Source of the DNA: CBDCFV01 sp965216425
GTDB taxonomy: Bacteria > Chloroflexota > Dehalococcoidia > Lucifugimonadales > UBA3495
Assembly (NCBI GenBank): GCA_965216425.1
Contig: CBDCFV010000005.1
Location: 1,204,815 to 1,268,814 of the forward strand
DNA: 64,000 nt
Direction: 5' to 3'
A program made the position numbers and the translations under genes. Under the pieces are notes generated by a model that searched no databases, had not been told where the DNA came from, and saw only the letters and a list, made by a program, of their open reading frames with translations. Below are positions 41,265 to 49,481 of the stretch, piece after piece. The stretch's first letter is position 1. The number at the start of each line of letters is the position of its first letter.

Positions 41265-42905
41265 ATGAACGGCGTTACTGCAATTGCCAACATTTTGAAG
41301 AAAGAGGGCGTGGACTGGATGGCCTGCATCCCGTTGAATCCCCTCATCGAGGCCGCCGCCATCGCCGGCATCCGGCCCATCGTCTTCCGGCAGGAAGGGA
41401 CCGGGGTGCACATGGCTGACGGCTTTGCCCGGATAACCAACGGCAAAAAGACCGGCATCTTCTCGATGCAGGCCGGGCCAGGGGCGGAGAATGCTTTCGG
41501 CGGCGTCGCCCAAGCCTACGCAGACTCGGTGCCCATGCTGCTGCTGCCCGCGTCGGACTCCCGAGACCGCCTCGGCGTCCATCCCACATTCAGTCCCCTG
41601 CGGAGTTACGAGTCCATAGTGAAGTGGTCCGCGCAGATATCCTCCGCCGACCAAGTGCCAGAGGTGATGCGGCGCGCTTTCCAGCAGCTTAGGACGGGAC
41701 GTCCCGGCCCGGTGCTGCTGGAGGTGCCGCGGGATGTGGCGATGGAGGAGGTGGAGGAACCGGACCTGGACTACGAGCCGCCCATGGTGATGCGCACCGC
41801 GCCGGACCCGGAGGCCCTGCGCCGCGCCGCTCAAGCCCTGCTGGCCGCATCCAACCCCATCATCCACGCCGGCCAGGGCGTCCTGTACAGCGAGGCAACC
41901 GATGAGTTGGTACAGGTGGCCGAGTTCCTGCAGGCCCCGGTGATGACCACTCTGGCGGGCAAGAGCGCCTTCCCGGAAAATCATCCATTGTCGGTGGGCG
42001 CCGCCGGTCCCAGCACGACCCTTGGCGTCCACCGCTACCTGGGCGGGGCCGACCTCGTCTTCGGCATCGGTTGCAGCTTCACCAAGACCAACTTCGGCGT
42101 TTCCATCCCGCCGGGCAAGACGATGGTCCATTCCACCAACGACGACGGTGACATCAACAAAGAGTACAAGTGCCAGTACCCGCTGCTGGGCGATTCCAAG
42201 CTTGTCCTGACCCAACTTCTGGACGAGTTGAAACGTCAGACCAACTCGGACGGCCGCGCAACAAACCAAGCACTGCTGGACGGCATCCGCTCCACCAAGC
42301 AGGAGTGGTTGGACCAGTGGATGCCCCGGCTCACCTCCAACGAGACGCCCATCAATCCCTACCGGGTGGTGTGGGACCTGATGAACACCGTTGACCTGGA
42401 CAACGTAATCGTCACCCACGAGTCGGGCAGCGCCAGGGAGTACATGGTGCCCTTCTGGGAAGCGCGTCAGCCCCGTTCCTTTATCGGCTGGGGCAAGTCC
42501 ACCCAGTTGGGCTACAGCTTGGGGTTGGCAATGGGCGCGAAAATGGCCGCGCCGGAAAAGCAGGTTATCAACATCATGGGCGACTTCGCTTTCGGCTCGG
42601 TGGGGATGGACATCGAGACCGCCGTCCGCGCCGAGATTCCCATCATCACCATTGTCTTGAACAACTCCATCATGGCCATCTACCCCGACAACCGCTTCCC
42701 GGTGGCGGTGGAAAGGTACAACATCAAGGGCGTAGGCGGGCAGTTCTCCGAAGTCGCCCAAGCCCTGGGCGCTTACAGCGAGAAAATATCCGACCCGCAG
42801 GAAATCGTGCCGGCCATCAGGCGTGCGCTGGAGGTCAACCGCAACGGCCAGACCGTTCTGCTGGAGTTCATCACCAAGGAAGAGGGGGCTTACTCCAAGT
42901 TCTAA
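41265..42905 (+). CDS. Thiamine diphosphate-dependent enzyme, acetolactate synthase-like
   Basis: A 546-residue protein with the three-domain layout of the pyruvate oxidase/acetolactate synthase family. The PYR-domain glutamate that activates ThDP is in VFRQEGTGVHMADGFARI (about residue 45). The ThDP-binding motif is MGDFAFGSVGMDIETAV (about 440), ending in VLNNS; the usual GDG is GDF. Close relatives are annotated only as ThDP-requiring proteins, and decarboxylase or carboligase activity on a 2-oxo acid is likely. Start ATG 41265 with GAGAGGA five bases upstream; the ORF extends further left through a REP-like repeat. Confidence 0.87.
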   Translation: MNGVTAIANILKKEGVDWMACIPLNPLIEAAAIAGIRPIVFRQEGTGVHMADGFARITNGKKTGIFSMQAGPGAENAFGGVAQAYADSVPMLLLPASDSRDRLGVHPTFSPLRSYESIVKWSAQISSADQVPEVMRRAFQQLRTGRPGPVLLEVPRDVAMEEVEEPDLDYEPPMVMRTAPDPEALRRAAQALLAASNPIIHAGQGVLYSEATDELVQVAEFLQAPVMTTLAGKSAFPENHPLSVGAAGPSTTLGVHRYLGGADLVFGIGCSFTKTNFGVSIPPGKTMVHSTNDDGDINKEYKCQYPLLGDSKLVLTQLLDELKRQTNSDGRATNQALLDGIRSTKQEWLDQWMPRLTSNETPINPYRVVWDLMNTVDLDNVIVTHESGSAREYMVPFWEARQPRSFIGWGKSTQLGYSLGLAMGAKMAAPEKQVINIMGDFAFGSVGMDIETAVRAEIPIITIVLNNSIMAIYPDNRFPVAVERYNIKGVGGQFSEVAQALGAYSEKISDPQEIVPAIRRALEVNRNGQTVLLEFITKEEGAYSKF

Positions 42906-42940
42906 GGTCTATTAACCTTTCCCCGTCATTCTCAAACCTT

Positions 42941-43040
42941 CCTGTCATTCCCGCGTAGGCGGGAATCCACACGCGTAAGGGTAAAGGAACGTCATCATCA
43001 GTGAATAACTCCTGATCCCCGCCTTCGCGGGGATGACAGG
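42941..43040. repeat. Repeat B, copy 1 (MITE/REP-like)
   Basis: About 100 bp with inverted ends CCTGTCATTCCC and GGGGATGACAGG, two terminal palindromes, and an internal GTAAAGGAACGT that is shared with copy 2 at 46491-46589. Confidence 0.65.
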
Positions 43041-43187
43041 GCCTTTTCATTTTCCGGATTGGGTTAAATGGGTCTCGTCCTTCCCGCGAAAGCGGGAATC
43101 TACACGACCGTGGCCTATGGCAACCTTCTCGTGGCAGGACCATATGGATTCCCGCCTGCGCGGGAAAGACGGGAGAATGAAAAGGCC
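43037..43187. mobile_element. MITE-like repeat A, copy 2
   Basis: Nearly identical along its length to the element at 11167-11320, with left end CAGGGCCTTTTCATTTTC and right end GAGAATGAAAAGGCC. It directly abuts repeat B. Confidence 0.7.
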
Positions 43188-43349
43188 ATGGCGGGGACGA
43201 TGCCTACCCTTGTGGATACGGGGGATTGGGGCTGGGTTTCGGTAGAGGAAAAAATCCTGCATATGCCCCGCCCACTGACATTTGCTTCTTTAGATTGACC
43301 CTTCGGTGGCGTATGATTCGCCCCAGCTTATGAAGGGTTAAGAAGCCTT

Positions 43350-43912
43350 ATGACGAGCAACGGCCACTCTCACTACCAGCCGATGATCCGTGACCTGCCC
43401 CAGGGAGAGCGTCCCCGGGAGCGGTTGCGGGAGTTCGGCTCCAAGCCCCTCAGCAACACCGAGTTGATCGCAATTCTGCTCCGCACCGGGTTGAAGGGGG
43501 AGAACGTCCTGTCCCTGTCCTCCCGGCTGCTGTCCGATTTCGGCGGATTGGCCGGCTTGGGCCGGGCCACCTTCGCGGAGCTTTGCGCCGCCCGCGGACT
43601 GAGCGAAGCCAAGGCCTGCCATCTTGCTGGCGGCATTGGAGTTGGGCCGCCGGTTCATCTCCATGGCCCCGGAAGAGCGCGCGGTCATCAACTCCCCCTC
43701 GGACGTGGCCAATCTACTCTCAAGCGAAATGGCCTCGTTCGACCAGGAACATTTGCGAGTACTCTTGCTCAACACCCGCAACGAGGTATTGAGCATTCAA
43801 GAGATATACATCGGCAACGTGAACAGCTCGGTGGTCCGCCCTTCGGAGGTGTTCCGTCCGGCGGTCCGCGACAATGCCCCATCCATCATCGTGGTGCACA
43901 ACCATCCCTCCG
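43350..43912 (+). pseudogene. radC: radC, 5' exon (one-base frameshift inside)
   Basis: N-terminal 188 codons of RadC/MPN-family protein. The HhH-like region PRERLREFGSKPLSNTELIA leads to GLSEAKAC, where the frame breaks; the sequence resumes in another frame as LLAALELGRRFI, so one extra base lies at about 43616-43622. The MPN domain follows (VRPSEVFRPAVRDNAPSII) up to the metal-binding motif VVHNHPSG. At 43912 the coding sequence is interrupted within the Gly codon by a group II intron. Splicing gives HNHPSGDSTPSAED. The frameshift makes function doubtful even after splicing, unless it is a sequencing error. Confidence 0.85.
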
Positions 43913-46305
43913 GTGCGCCAAGAAGTGCGTAGGTTAAATGTTTCAAATGTGAAACCCGGTCAGGAGTGGGCCGGTGGCTAGGGAAGCAGGCACGAAGACC
44001 AGAGGCAGAAGCGTGTTTGAAGCCTTCCCAACAATGTGGCGGCGGCTACCCTACCACACCGTGCGCTGCTAGCCAGAGTGCTGTTATGGTCACGAAAGAA
44101 ATTGCTGTTTAACGCGTCGAAGGTTGAACCACCCGCTCACGGTAGGGCGAGGGTGGAGTCATCGGAATCCCTGTCTCGCTCGGATAGGGATAGTCTCGGT
44201 AGGACAAGGAAAGCTGCGCTCCATAATCTCAGCTTATCCTCCGGTGGCGAGCGCGGCAACGAGCCGTGCCAGGCGTACAGGCAAGACCTAACACAGCATG
44301 CAGACGTAACCTATGTGAACTTGGGAACCATGTTCGGCTCTCCATTCGTGGAGTGGGCTAGCCTGCGGCTAATGCCGAATATGGGGCGGAGCCTTCGTAG
44401 TAGTCTGAGACCGGGAAAGCCGGTTACATGGCGAAGGAAGGCAATCAGATACAGTGCGGAACAAAGCAAACTACGCCAGAGAAGGGATGTATGAACCCAA
44501 CTAAGATGGCTGAAAAGCAAAAGTTCCTAGCGAAAACGGCTAGTGAGTATCCAGAGCACAGGTTTTCCAATTTATATAGTCTCTTGCACTGGGACTACTG
44601 GATGCACACGGCAGCAGAAAGAGTTTTGGCACGGCCAGGTAGTCAGACCAACGGAGTGGACGGCAATACCAGAGATGCGTTCAAACAGGAGTATGAGAGC
44701 CAGATGGTCTTGCTTATAGACCAACTGAAGCGCAAAACGTATCAGCCGCTACCAGTCCGGCGGGTTTACATACCTAAGCACGATGGTAAGAAACGTCCGT
44801 TGGGCATCCCCGCTCTACGCGACCGTATCGTGCAGGAAGCACTTCGGGCCTTCCTCGACCCGATTTATGAATCCGATTTTCAACCTCACTCCTATGGCTT
44901 CCGAAAAGGTCGATGCACTATGGATGCAATCGCGGTTCTCATGCCGCTGTTCAACAGCCGGGTTAAACATTACTACGTCATCGAAGGCGACCTCCAAAGC
45001 TACTTCGACACCGTACACCATCAAAAACTAATGAAGGTACTACGGAACCGGCTAGCGGACAAAGACATATTGAACCTCATCTGGAAATTTCTGAAATCTG
45101 GCGTGATGGAAGGACGACTCTTTAAGCGTACCGAAGCCGGTGTGCCACAAGGAGGCATCATATCTCCGCTGCTCGCTAATATCTATCTAGACCAATTCGA
45201 CCAATGGGCAGCAAATCGTTGGAATCTTTCATATTACGCCCGACAAAGGAGAAGGCAAACAGGTCTCGGTAATTACAAAATGGTTCGCTACGCTGACGAT
45301 TTTATCGTTGCCAGCAACGGCACACTTGCCGAGGTCGAAGCCACTAAACAGGATATTCAGCACTTTCTGGAAAATGAACTCCACCTAACGCTATCAACGG
45401 AGAAAACGTTAATCACCCATATCAACAAAGGATTTGATTTCCTGGGTTTTAACATCCAGCGAAACTGGTCTAGTGGTAAATGGGTGGTACACCTCCGACC
45501 TACAGCTAAAGGCAAGGAGCGAGTGAAACGGAAGCTGAAAGACCTAACTTCCAGAAACTGGACTTGGATGGATGAATACACCCGTCTGACTACTCTTAAC
45601 GCTATTGTCAAAGGTTGGGCCGAATACTATCGGTACACTAGCCTTCTGGCGGATATCGAGGAAATCTCACGGTATACCTGGTTCCGATATTTCTATTGGC
45701 TACTCAACAAACATAAAGGCAGTCGCAAACAAGAAACCATCCATACCAAGACTAGGATGCTCCATAACAGAACCAGATGGCACGCAGAAATACGCCAAGA
45801 CGAACGGTCGTTAGAAGCGTACCAATGGCTTCCCACTCCTGCAGAATTAACCCGGCAACGCTACCCGCAGAAAGGGGTATCGGGTTTTCCACACCCCTAC
45901 CTAACGGATACAGAAACGGGTTCCACGGACTTCCCTTTGGGAGCCATCGGTCCGGCTGAGCAAATCTATACGGCGATTATCGGGGCAACTTCTGGCAGAC
46001 GCACCGAACCCCTTGAACTCGCTGAAACGTCACTTCGCGCCAAATTACGCGACGGGATGCAATGTCATAAGTGTGGCATTCAATCCAAATTACAAGTACA
46101 CCACACCAAAGGCATGAAATCTCACTCACTCAACAATTTAGTGACGCTCTGCCGCTCCTGTCATCAAGCTACACACCGTCAAGCTCAATCATATCTATCT
46201 GACGGAGAGCCGGATGCGGTGAAAGTCGCAAGTCCGGTTCGGTGGGAGGAATGATGCAAACCACCTGGAGTAATTCAGGCATCGGCGACGTTGTTCCTAC
46301 CCAAC
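43913..46305 (+). mobile_element. Group II intron inserted in radC
   Basis: A 2393-nt intron in the sense orientation. It starts GTGCGCC (GUGYG consensus) and ends CCTACCCAAC (AY consensus). Domain V is the 34-nt hairpin at about 46208-46241 (GAGCCGGATGCGGTGAAAG, then CGCAAGTCCGGTTCGG). Domain VI pairs GGGAGGAA with TTCCT-A-CCC, leaving a bulged A at 46299, seven nt from the 3' end, as expected for the branch point. It encodes a reverse transcriptase/maturase. Removal rejoins the radC exons in frame. The boundaries were set from these consensus features and from the RadC protein. Confidence 0.9.
44491..46254 (+). CDS. ltrA: Group II intron-encoded reverse transcriptase/maturase with HNH domain
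   Basis: A 587-residue multifunctional protein that helps the intron splice and inserts it into DNA. Domains are RT (residues about 80-340) with VRYADDFIVASNG at the active site (about residue 265), maturase domain X (about 360-470, RNWTWMDEYTRLTTLNAIVK), and an HNH endonuclease (CHKCGIQSKLQVHHTKG with LCRSCHQATH, about 526-575). ATG 44491 has AAGGG upstream; the frame is open back to 44428. The last residues are read from domain V, so translation overlaps the catalytic RNA core. All catalytic motifs are intact. The gene symbol is by analogy. Confidence 0.92.
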   Translation: MNPTKMAEKQKFLAKTASEYPEHRFSNLYSLLHWDYWMHTAAERVLARPGSQTNGVDGNTRDAFKQEYESQMVLLIDQLKRKTYQPLPVRRVYIPKHDGKKRPLGIPALRDRIVQEALRAFLDPIYESDFQPHSYGFRKGRCTMDAIAVLMPLFNSRVKHYYVIEGDLQSYFDTVHHQKLMKVLRNRLADKDILNLIWKFLKSGVMEGRLFKRTEAGVPQGGIISPLLANIYLDQFDQWAANRWNLSYYARQRRRQTGLGNYKMVRYADDFIVASNGTLAEVEATKQDIQHFLENELHLTLSTEKTLITHINKGFDFLGFNIQRNWSSGKWVVHLRPTAKGKERVKRKLKDLTSRNWTWMDEYTRLTTLNAIVKGWAEYYRYTSLLADIEEISRYTWFRYFYWLLNKHKGSRKQETIHTKTRMLHNRTRWHAEIRQDERSLEAYQWLPTPAELTRQRYPQKGVSGFPHPYLTDTETGSTDFPLGAIGPAEQIYTAIIGATSGRRTEPLELAETSLRAKLRDGMQCHKCGIQSKLQVHHTKGMKSHSLNNLVTLCRSCHQATHRQAQSYLSDGEPDAVKVASPVRWEE

Positions 46306-46457
46306 GCGATTCAACCCCCAGCGCGGAAGACGTGGCAATAACGAAAGACCTGATTGCCGCCGGGAATCTGCTGGGCATAGAGTTGCTGGACCATGTCGTC
46401 CTGGGCAACGGCCAGCGCTACGTCAGCCTCAACGAAAGGCGCTTGGCGTTCAAGTAG
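46306..46457 (+). pseudogene. radC: radC, 3' exon
   Basis: Completes the MPN domain: DSTPSAEDVAITKDLIAAG, then LLGIELLDHVVLGNGQRY and a stop at 46457. Asp of the JAMM-type metal site (HxH...D) lies at the start of this exon. Joined to base 43912 it restores the glycine codon GGC and the reading frame. The full spliced product would be about 237 residues, the normal RadC length, if the 5' frameshift were corrected. Confidence 0.85.
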
Positions 46458-46490
46458 CTCCTTCCATCCCTGACTCGTCATTCCCGCCGA

Positions 46491-46589
46491 CTCGTCATTC
46501 CCGCGCAGGCGGGAATTTACACGCGCCGAGGTAAAGGAACGTTGCCGTCAGCGAATGGCTCTGGATTCCTGTGCAGACGGGAATGACGG
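46491..46589. repeat. Repeat B, copy 2
   Basis: Homologous to 42941-43040: starts CTCGTCATTCCCGCG, shares ACACGCG and GTAAAGGAACGT, and ends GGGAATGACGGA. It lies between radC and tRNA-Ser. Confidence 0.6.
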
Positions 46590-46677
46590 ACTTAGGGCGG
46601 TATACCGCTATTGGAAAGGCTTTGCACATTCCCTGCCCTGTTGCTATCGGGACGATGCCGCTCCACGAGGATTTGGA

Positions 46678-46683
46678 TATAAT
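46678..46683 (+). promoter_or_regulatory. Probable -10 box of tRNA-Ser
   Basis: Consensus TATAAT ten bases before the tRNA. No clear -35 is seen at standard spacing. Confidence 0.5.
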
Positions 46684-46692
46684 AGATTGCAC

Positions 46693-46782
46693 GGAGGGAT
46701 GGCCGAGCGGACGAAGGCGGCGGTCTTGAAAACCGCTATATGGGTGACTGTATCGTGGGTTCGAATCCCACTCCCTCCGCCA
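46693..46782 (+). tRNA. tRNA-Ser (anticodon UGA)
   Basis: A 90-nt class II tRNA with a long variable arm: acceptor GGAGGGA/TCCCTCC, anticodon stem GCGGT/ACCGC with loop CTTGAAA (anticodon TGA), T arm GTGGG TTCGAAT CCCAC, discriminator G and encoded CCA. Reads UCA and probably other UCN codons. Confidence 0.97.
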
Positions 46783-46894
46783 GTCATCATTTTCTACAGT
46801 CTCAATTCCCGCCCATTTTTGTCTGAAATGACGGGATGGATGAGAGGACCATACCACCAAAATTCGACTCACGGACGCCGGCGAGGTTAAAGGC

Positions 46895-48001
46895 ATGACC
46901 CAACAGCAGGAGATAAGAGAGGGGCATCCGTACTTCATGTACGATGCCATCACGGGCCAACCGGGCGCAATCCAAGCCATGTTGCGGGAGCACACCGGGG
47001 ATATTGAGGAAGTGGCGTCGGTCATAGCCGGGAAGCGGAGACTGCATATCGTCGGCATTGGCACGTCGTGGCACGCCGCCCTGATAGCCTACCACTGGTT
47101 CAGGCAATTGGCCTACGGCTCCCTGGAAGTGCACGTCTGGCATTCCTTCGAGTTCTGCGGATACCCGCCCCCGTTAAGCCCTGACGATGCAGTGATCATC
47201 ATTAGCCACCGTGGAACCAAGACCTACTCATTCCTAGCCTTGGAGATGGCTAAGGCCAAAGGGGCCTATACCGTTGCCATTAGCTCCACTGATCCGGGAC
47301 CGAGACTTCAGATAGCGGACGCGGCGATACATACCGTCGCGCCGGAACGCTCGGCGGCTTTCACCATCAGCTATACGACGGCCTTGACCGTGCTGGCCCG
47401 CTTGGCAACCGCCGTTGGCGCGGCAACCGGCAATGACGACGACCTGCCGTCTCTGCGAGTTGACCTTGAGTCGGTTCCCGCAAAGATAGAGCAGGTATTG
47501 TCTCAAACCGATGCTATTCAACATGCGGTAGAGAAATTCCAGGGCCAAGGGCGCTTTATATGCGCCAGTTGGGGGCCGAACACGGCCAACTCTTACGAGG
47601 TGGCCCTGAAGATGAAGGAGACCAGCACCGTCGACAGCGAGGGCCTGCAAATCGAGCAGTTGCTCCACGGCCCCTTCTGCTCCGTGGACGACTCCTGCTT
47701 GGTCACCCTGGTCGCTCCGCCTGGGCCTGGTTACGAGCGGGCGTTGAACGTTGCCCGCGCATCTAACGAGGCGGGAGCCCCGGTGTGGGCCTTGGTACAG
47801 CAGGAAGACACACAGTTGTCGGAACTGGCCGCCGAGACCTTCACCCTGCCCGTGGTGAGCGAGTTCTGGAGTCCCTTGGTGTACGTTGTGCCTTTACAAC
47901 TCTTTACCTATTACCTTGCCTTGGCCCGGAACACTCACCCGGACCTGTTCCAGCAGGACAACCCCAAGCAAGCCGCAGCGCGGCGCCATTACGACCTGTA
48001 G
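46895..48001 (+). CDS. SIS-domain protein, glucosamine-6-phosphate synthase isomerase-like
   Basis: A 368-residue protein with two SIS (sugar isomerase) domains, like the isomerase half of GlmS but without the glutaminase half. The first has LHIVGIGTSWHAALIAYHWF (about residue 50) and DDAVIIISHRGTKTYSFLAL (about 98). The second has GRFICASWGPNTANSYEVALKMKE (about 220) with a GlmS-like EGLQIEQLLHGPFC block (about 248). Members bind phosphosugars and act as isomerases, deaminases or regulators. GAGG precedes the ATG. The next gene starts 71 bp downstream on the same strand. Confidence 0.85.
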   Translation: MTQQQEIREGHPYFMYDAITGQPGAIQAMLREHTGDIEEVASVIAGKRRLHIVGIGTSWHAALIAYHWFRQLAYGSLEVHVWHSFEFCGYPPPLSPDDAVIIISHRGTKTYSFLALEMAKAKGAYTVAISSTDPGPRLQIADAAIHTVAPERSAAFTISYTTALTVLARLATAVGAATGNDDDLPSLRVDLESVPAKIEQVLSQTDAIQHAVEKFQGQGRFICASWGPNTANSYEVALKMKETSTVDSEGLQIEQLLHGPFCSVDDSCLVTLVAPPGPGYERALNVARASNEAGAPVWALVQQEDTQLSELAAETFTLPVVSEFWSPLVYVVPLQLFTYYLALARNTHPDLFQQDNPKQAAARRHYDL

Positions 48002-48072
48002 CCGTGATTCCCTCCTTTGCGAGAATGATGGGCAGGCAGGAATAACGAACAACCACGAAAGGAGCAGCACGC

Positions 48073-48456
48073 ATGTCAACCGATGAAGCCCAATCCTTCC
48101 TGGAGGCCGGGCAACAAAGCAGGGGCTACACTCTGGAAATGCACCGCATCATGGCGGAGGCTGACTTGGAGTGGGCCAAGAAATACGGCGAGTTCATCCA
48201 AGCCACCTACACCGGCGAACGCCTTTTGGACCGCAAGACCAAAGAACTGCTGCAAGTCGTCGTTGAAGCAGCCCTGCGGGCCGACGTGGAGCAAATCCAA
48301 GCCCACGTGCGCGTTGCATTGCAGGAAGGGGCAAGCCCCCAAGAGATACTAGAGGCCATGCAGGCCGTCATCATGCCCATGGGCGCCCTCGCCTTCCGCC
48401 GCGGGCTGCAAGCTTGGGCGGCGGAAACAGGGCACAGCGGCCTTTCCGAGAGCTAG
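48073..48456 (+). CDS. Carboxymuconolactone decarboxylase family protein
   Basis: A 127-residue all-alpha protein of the AhpD/CMD superfamily, with LDRKTKELLQVVVEAALRAD and VRVALQEGASPQEILEAMQA forming the conserved core. It lacks the CxxC of AhpD-type reductases, so a peroxidase-reductase role is unlikely; 4-carboxymuconolactone decarboxylase-like activity or another lyase role is possible. AAAGGAGC lies about ten bases before the ATG. Confidence 0.85.
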   Translation: MSTDEAQSFLEAGQQSRGYTLEMHRIMAEADLEWAKKYGEFIQATYTGERLLDRKTKELLQVVVEAALRADVEQIQAHVRVALQEGASPQEILEAMQAVIMPMGALAFRRGLQAWAAETGHSGLSES

Positions 48457-48526
48457 ACGATCCCTGAGACCTGCCGCTGGTCAGCCAACACTTACCGGAG
48501 CAACGCCGTGGGGGAACCGCCGCTAG

Positions 48527-49309
48527 TTACTTCTCCCACTTGACCTGATTTCGCAGCACCCCGATGTCGTTGATCTCTATCTCGCAAACGTCGCCGTCCA
48601 CCATGTTTTCGGTGGCGCCGTCGGTGCCCATCCACAATACGTCCCCGGGGACGAGGGTGAGGTAGCGGCTCATTTCGCTGATGTATTCTCGCACGCCGAA
48701 AATGGCGGTCTTGATGTCATACTCTCCGACGAGGCGGTCGCTGACGGTGATCTTTACGTGCAGGTCGTCGGGATTCAAATCAGTGACAATCCAAGGCCCC
48801 ATAGGCTTGAAGGTGTCTGTGTTTTTGGCCCGCCACATGGTGCGGTCTCCTCGCTGCCAAGTGCGCTCGCTCACGTCGTTGCCGATGGTGTAGCCAAACA
48901 CGTAGTCCAGGGCTTCCTCCTGGCTGACGTTCTTGCACTGCTTGCCGATAACCACCACCAATTCGCCCTCGTACTGCAACAACTCCGTTGCATCCTTGGG
49001 CACTATGATGGGGTGCTCATGAGGTACCAGGGCGTTGACCGCGCGGTAGCCCACGTCAGCCTTCTCCGGGAGGTTGGGTTCCTCCCCCCGCATCTTGGCG
49101 GCCCAGGTTACATGCTCTGGATAATTGATTCCTGCAGCGTAGAAGGTAGGCGGTATCACCGGGACTTCCAACTGGACTGATGCCAAGGAGTGGGTATTGG
49201 ACGTCCTGTTGTAAGCGTCGAAGGGGCTGCCCTCGACCTCTATCACGTTCTCTCCTTCGATTATGCCGTAGACCACGTCGTTTCCCGATTGGAATCTGCA
49301 CCATTTCAT
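48527..49309 (-). CDS. Fumarylacetoacetate hydrolase family protein
   Basis: A 260-residue member of the FAH superfamily, which cleaves C-C bonds in or tautomerises acylpyruvate-type compounds. Metal-binding Glu/Asp blocks are visible: QYEGELVVVIGKQCKNVSQ (about residue 120), GYTIGNDVSERTWQ (about 155), and GDVLWMGTDGATENMVDGD near the C-terminus. The start at ATG 49309 (KWCRFQSGNDVVYG) matches the usual family N-terminus; the longer frame from 49366 is not used. Convergent with the CMD gene. Confidence 0.88.
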   Translation of the reverse strand: MKWCRFQSGNDVVYGIIEGENVIEVEGSPFDAYNRTSNTHSLASVQLEVPVIPPTFYAAGINYPEHVTWAAKMRGEEPNLPEKADVGYRAVNALVPHEHPIIVPKDATELLQYEGELVVVIGKQCKNVSQEEALDYVFGYTIGNDVSERTWQRGDRTMWRAKNTDTFKPMGPWIVTDLNPDDLHVKITVSDRLVGEYDIKTAIFGVREYISEMSRYLTLVPGDVLWMGTDGATENMVDGDVCEIEINDIGVLRNQVKWEK

Positions 49310-49481
49310 GGCTGATGCTCCCTGAAGCTGATTTTGGGACTGGCTTAAAGCCAATTCTTGCACCATGAAAACCGGTGGTCAAGCCGCCCTGCACCCGGCG
49401 TACCCCATTCCCCGCATTGCTCCACCGGCCTTGGTATGCTAGGCTCGATTACCACGGCGACAGCAAGCAAGGGGGAGACCG

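Larger units (their letters stand above)
42906..43349. other. 444-bp intergenic region made mostly of two repeat elements
   Basis: Contains repeat B copy 1 (42941-43040) abutting MITE-like repeat A copy 2 (43037-43187), then about 160 bp upstream of radC with no clear promoter. Confidence 0.7.

Noticed and set aside
41217..42761. 514-residue minus-strand ORF opposite the ThDP enzyme
   Set aside because: A shadow frame of GC-rich coding sequence; the plus-strand protein has clear cofactor motifs.
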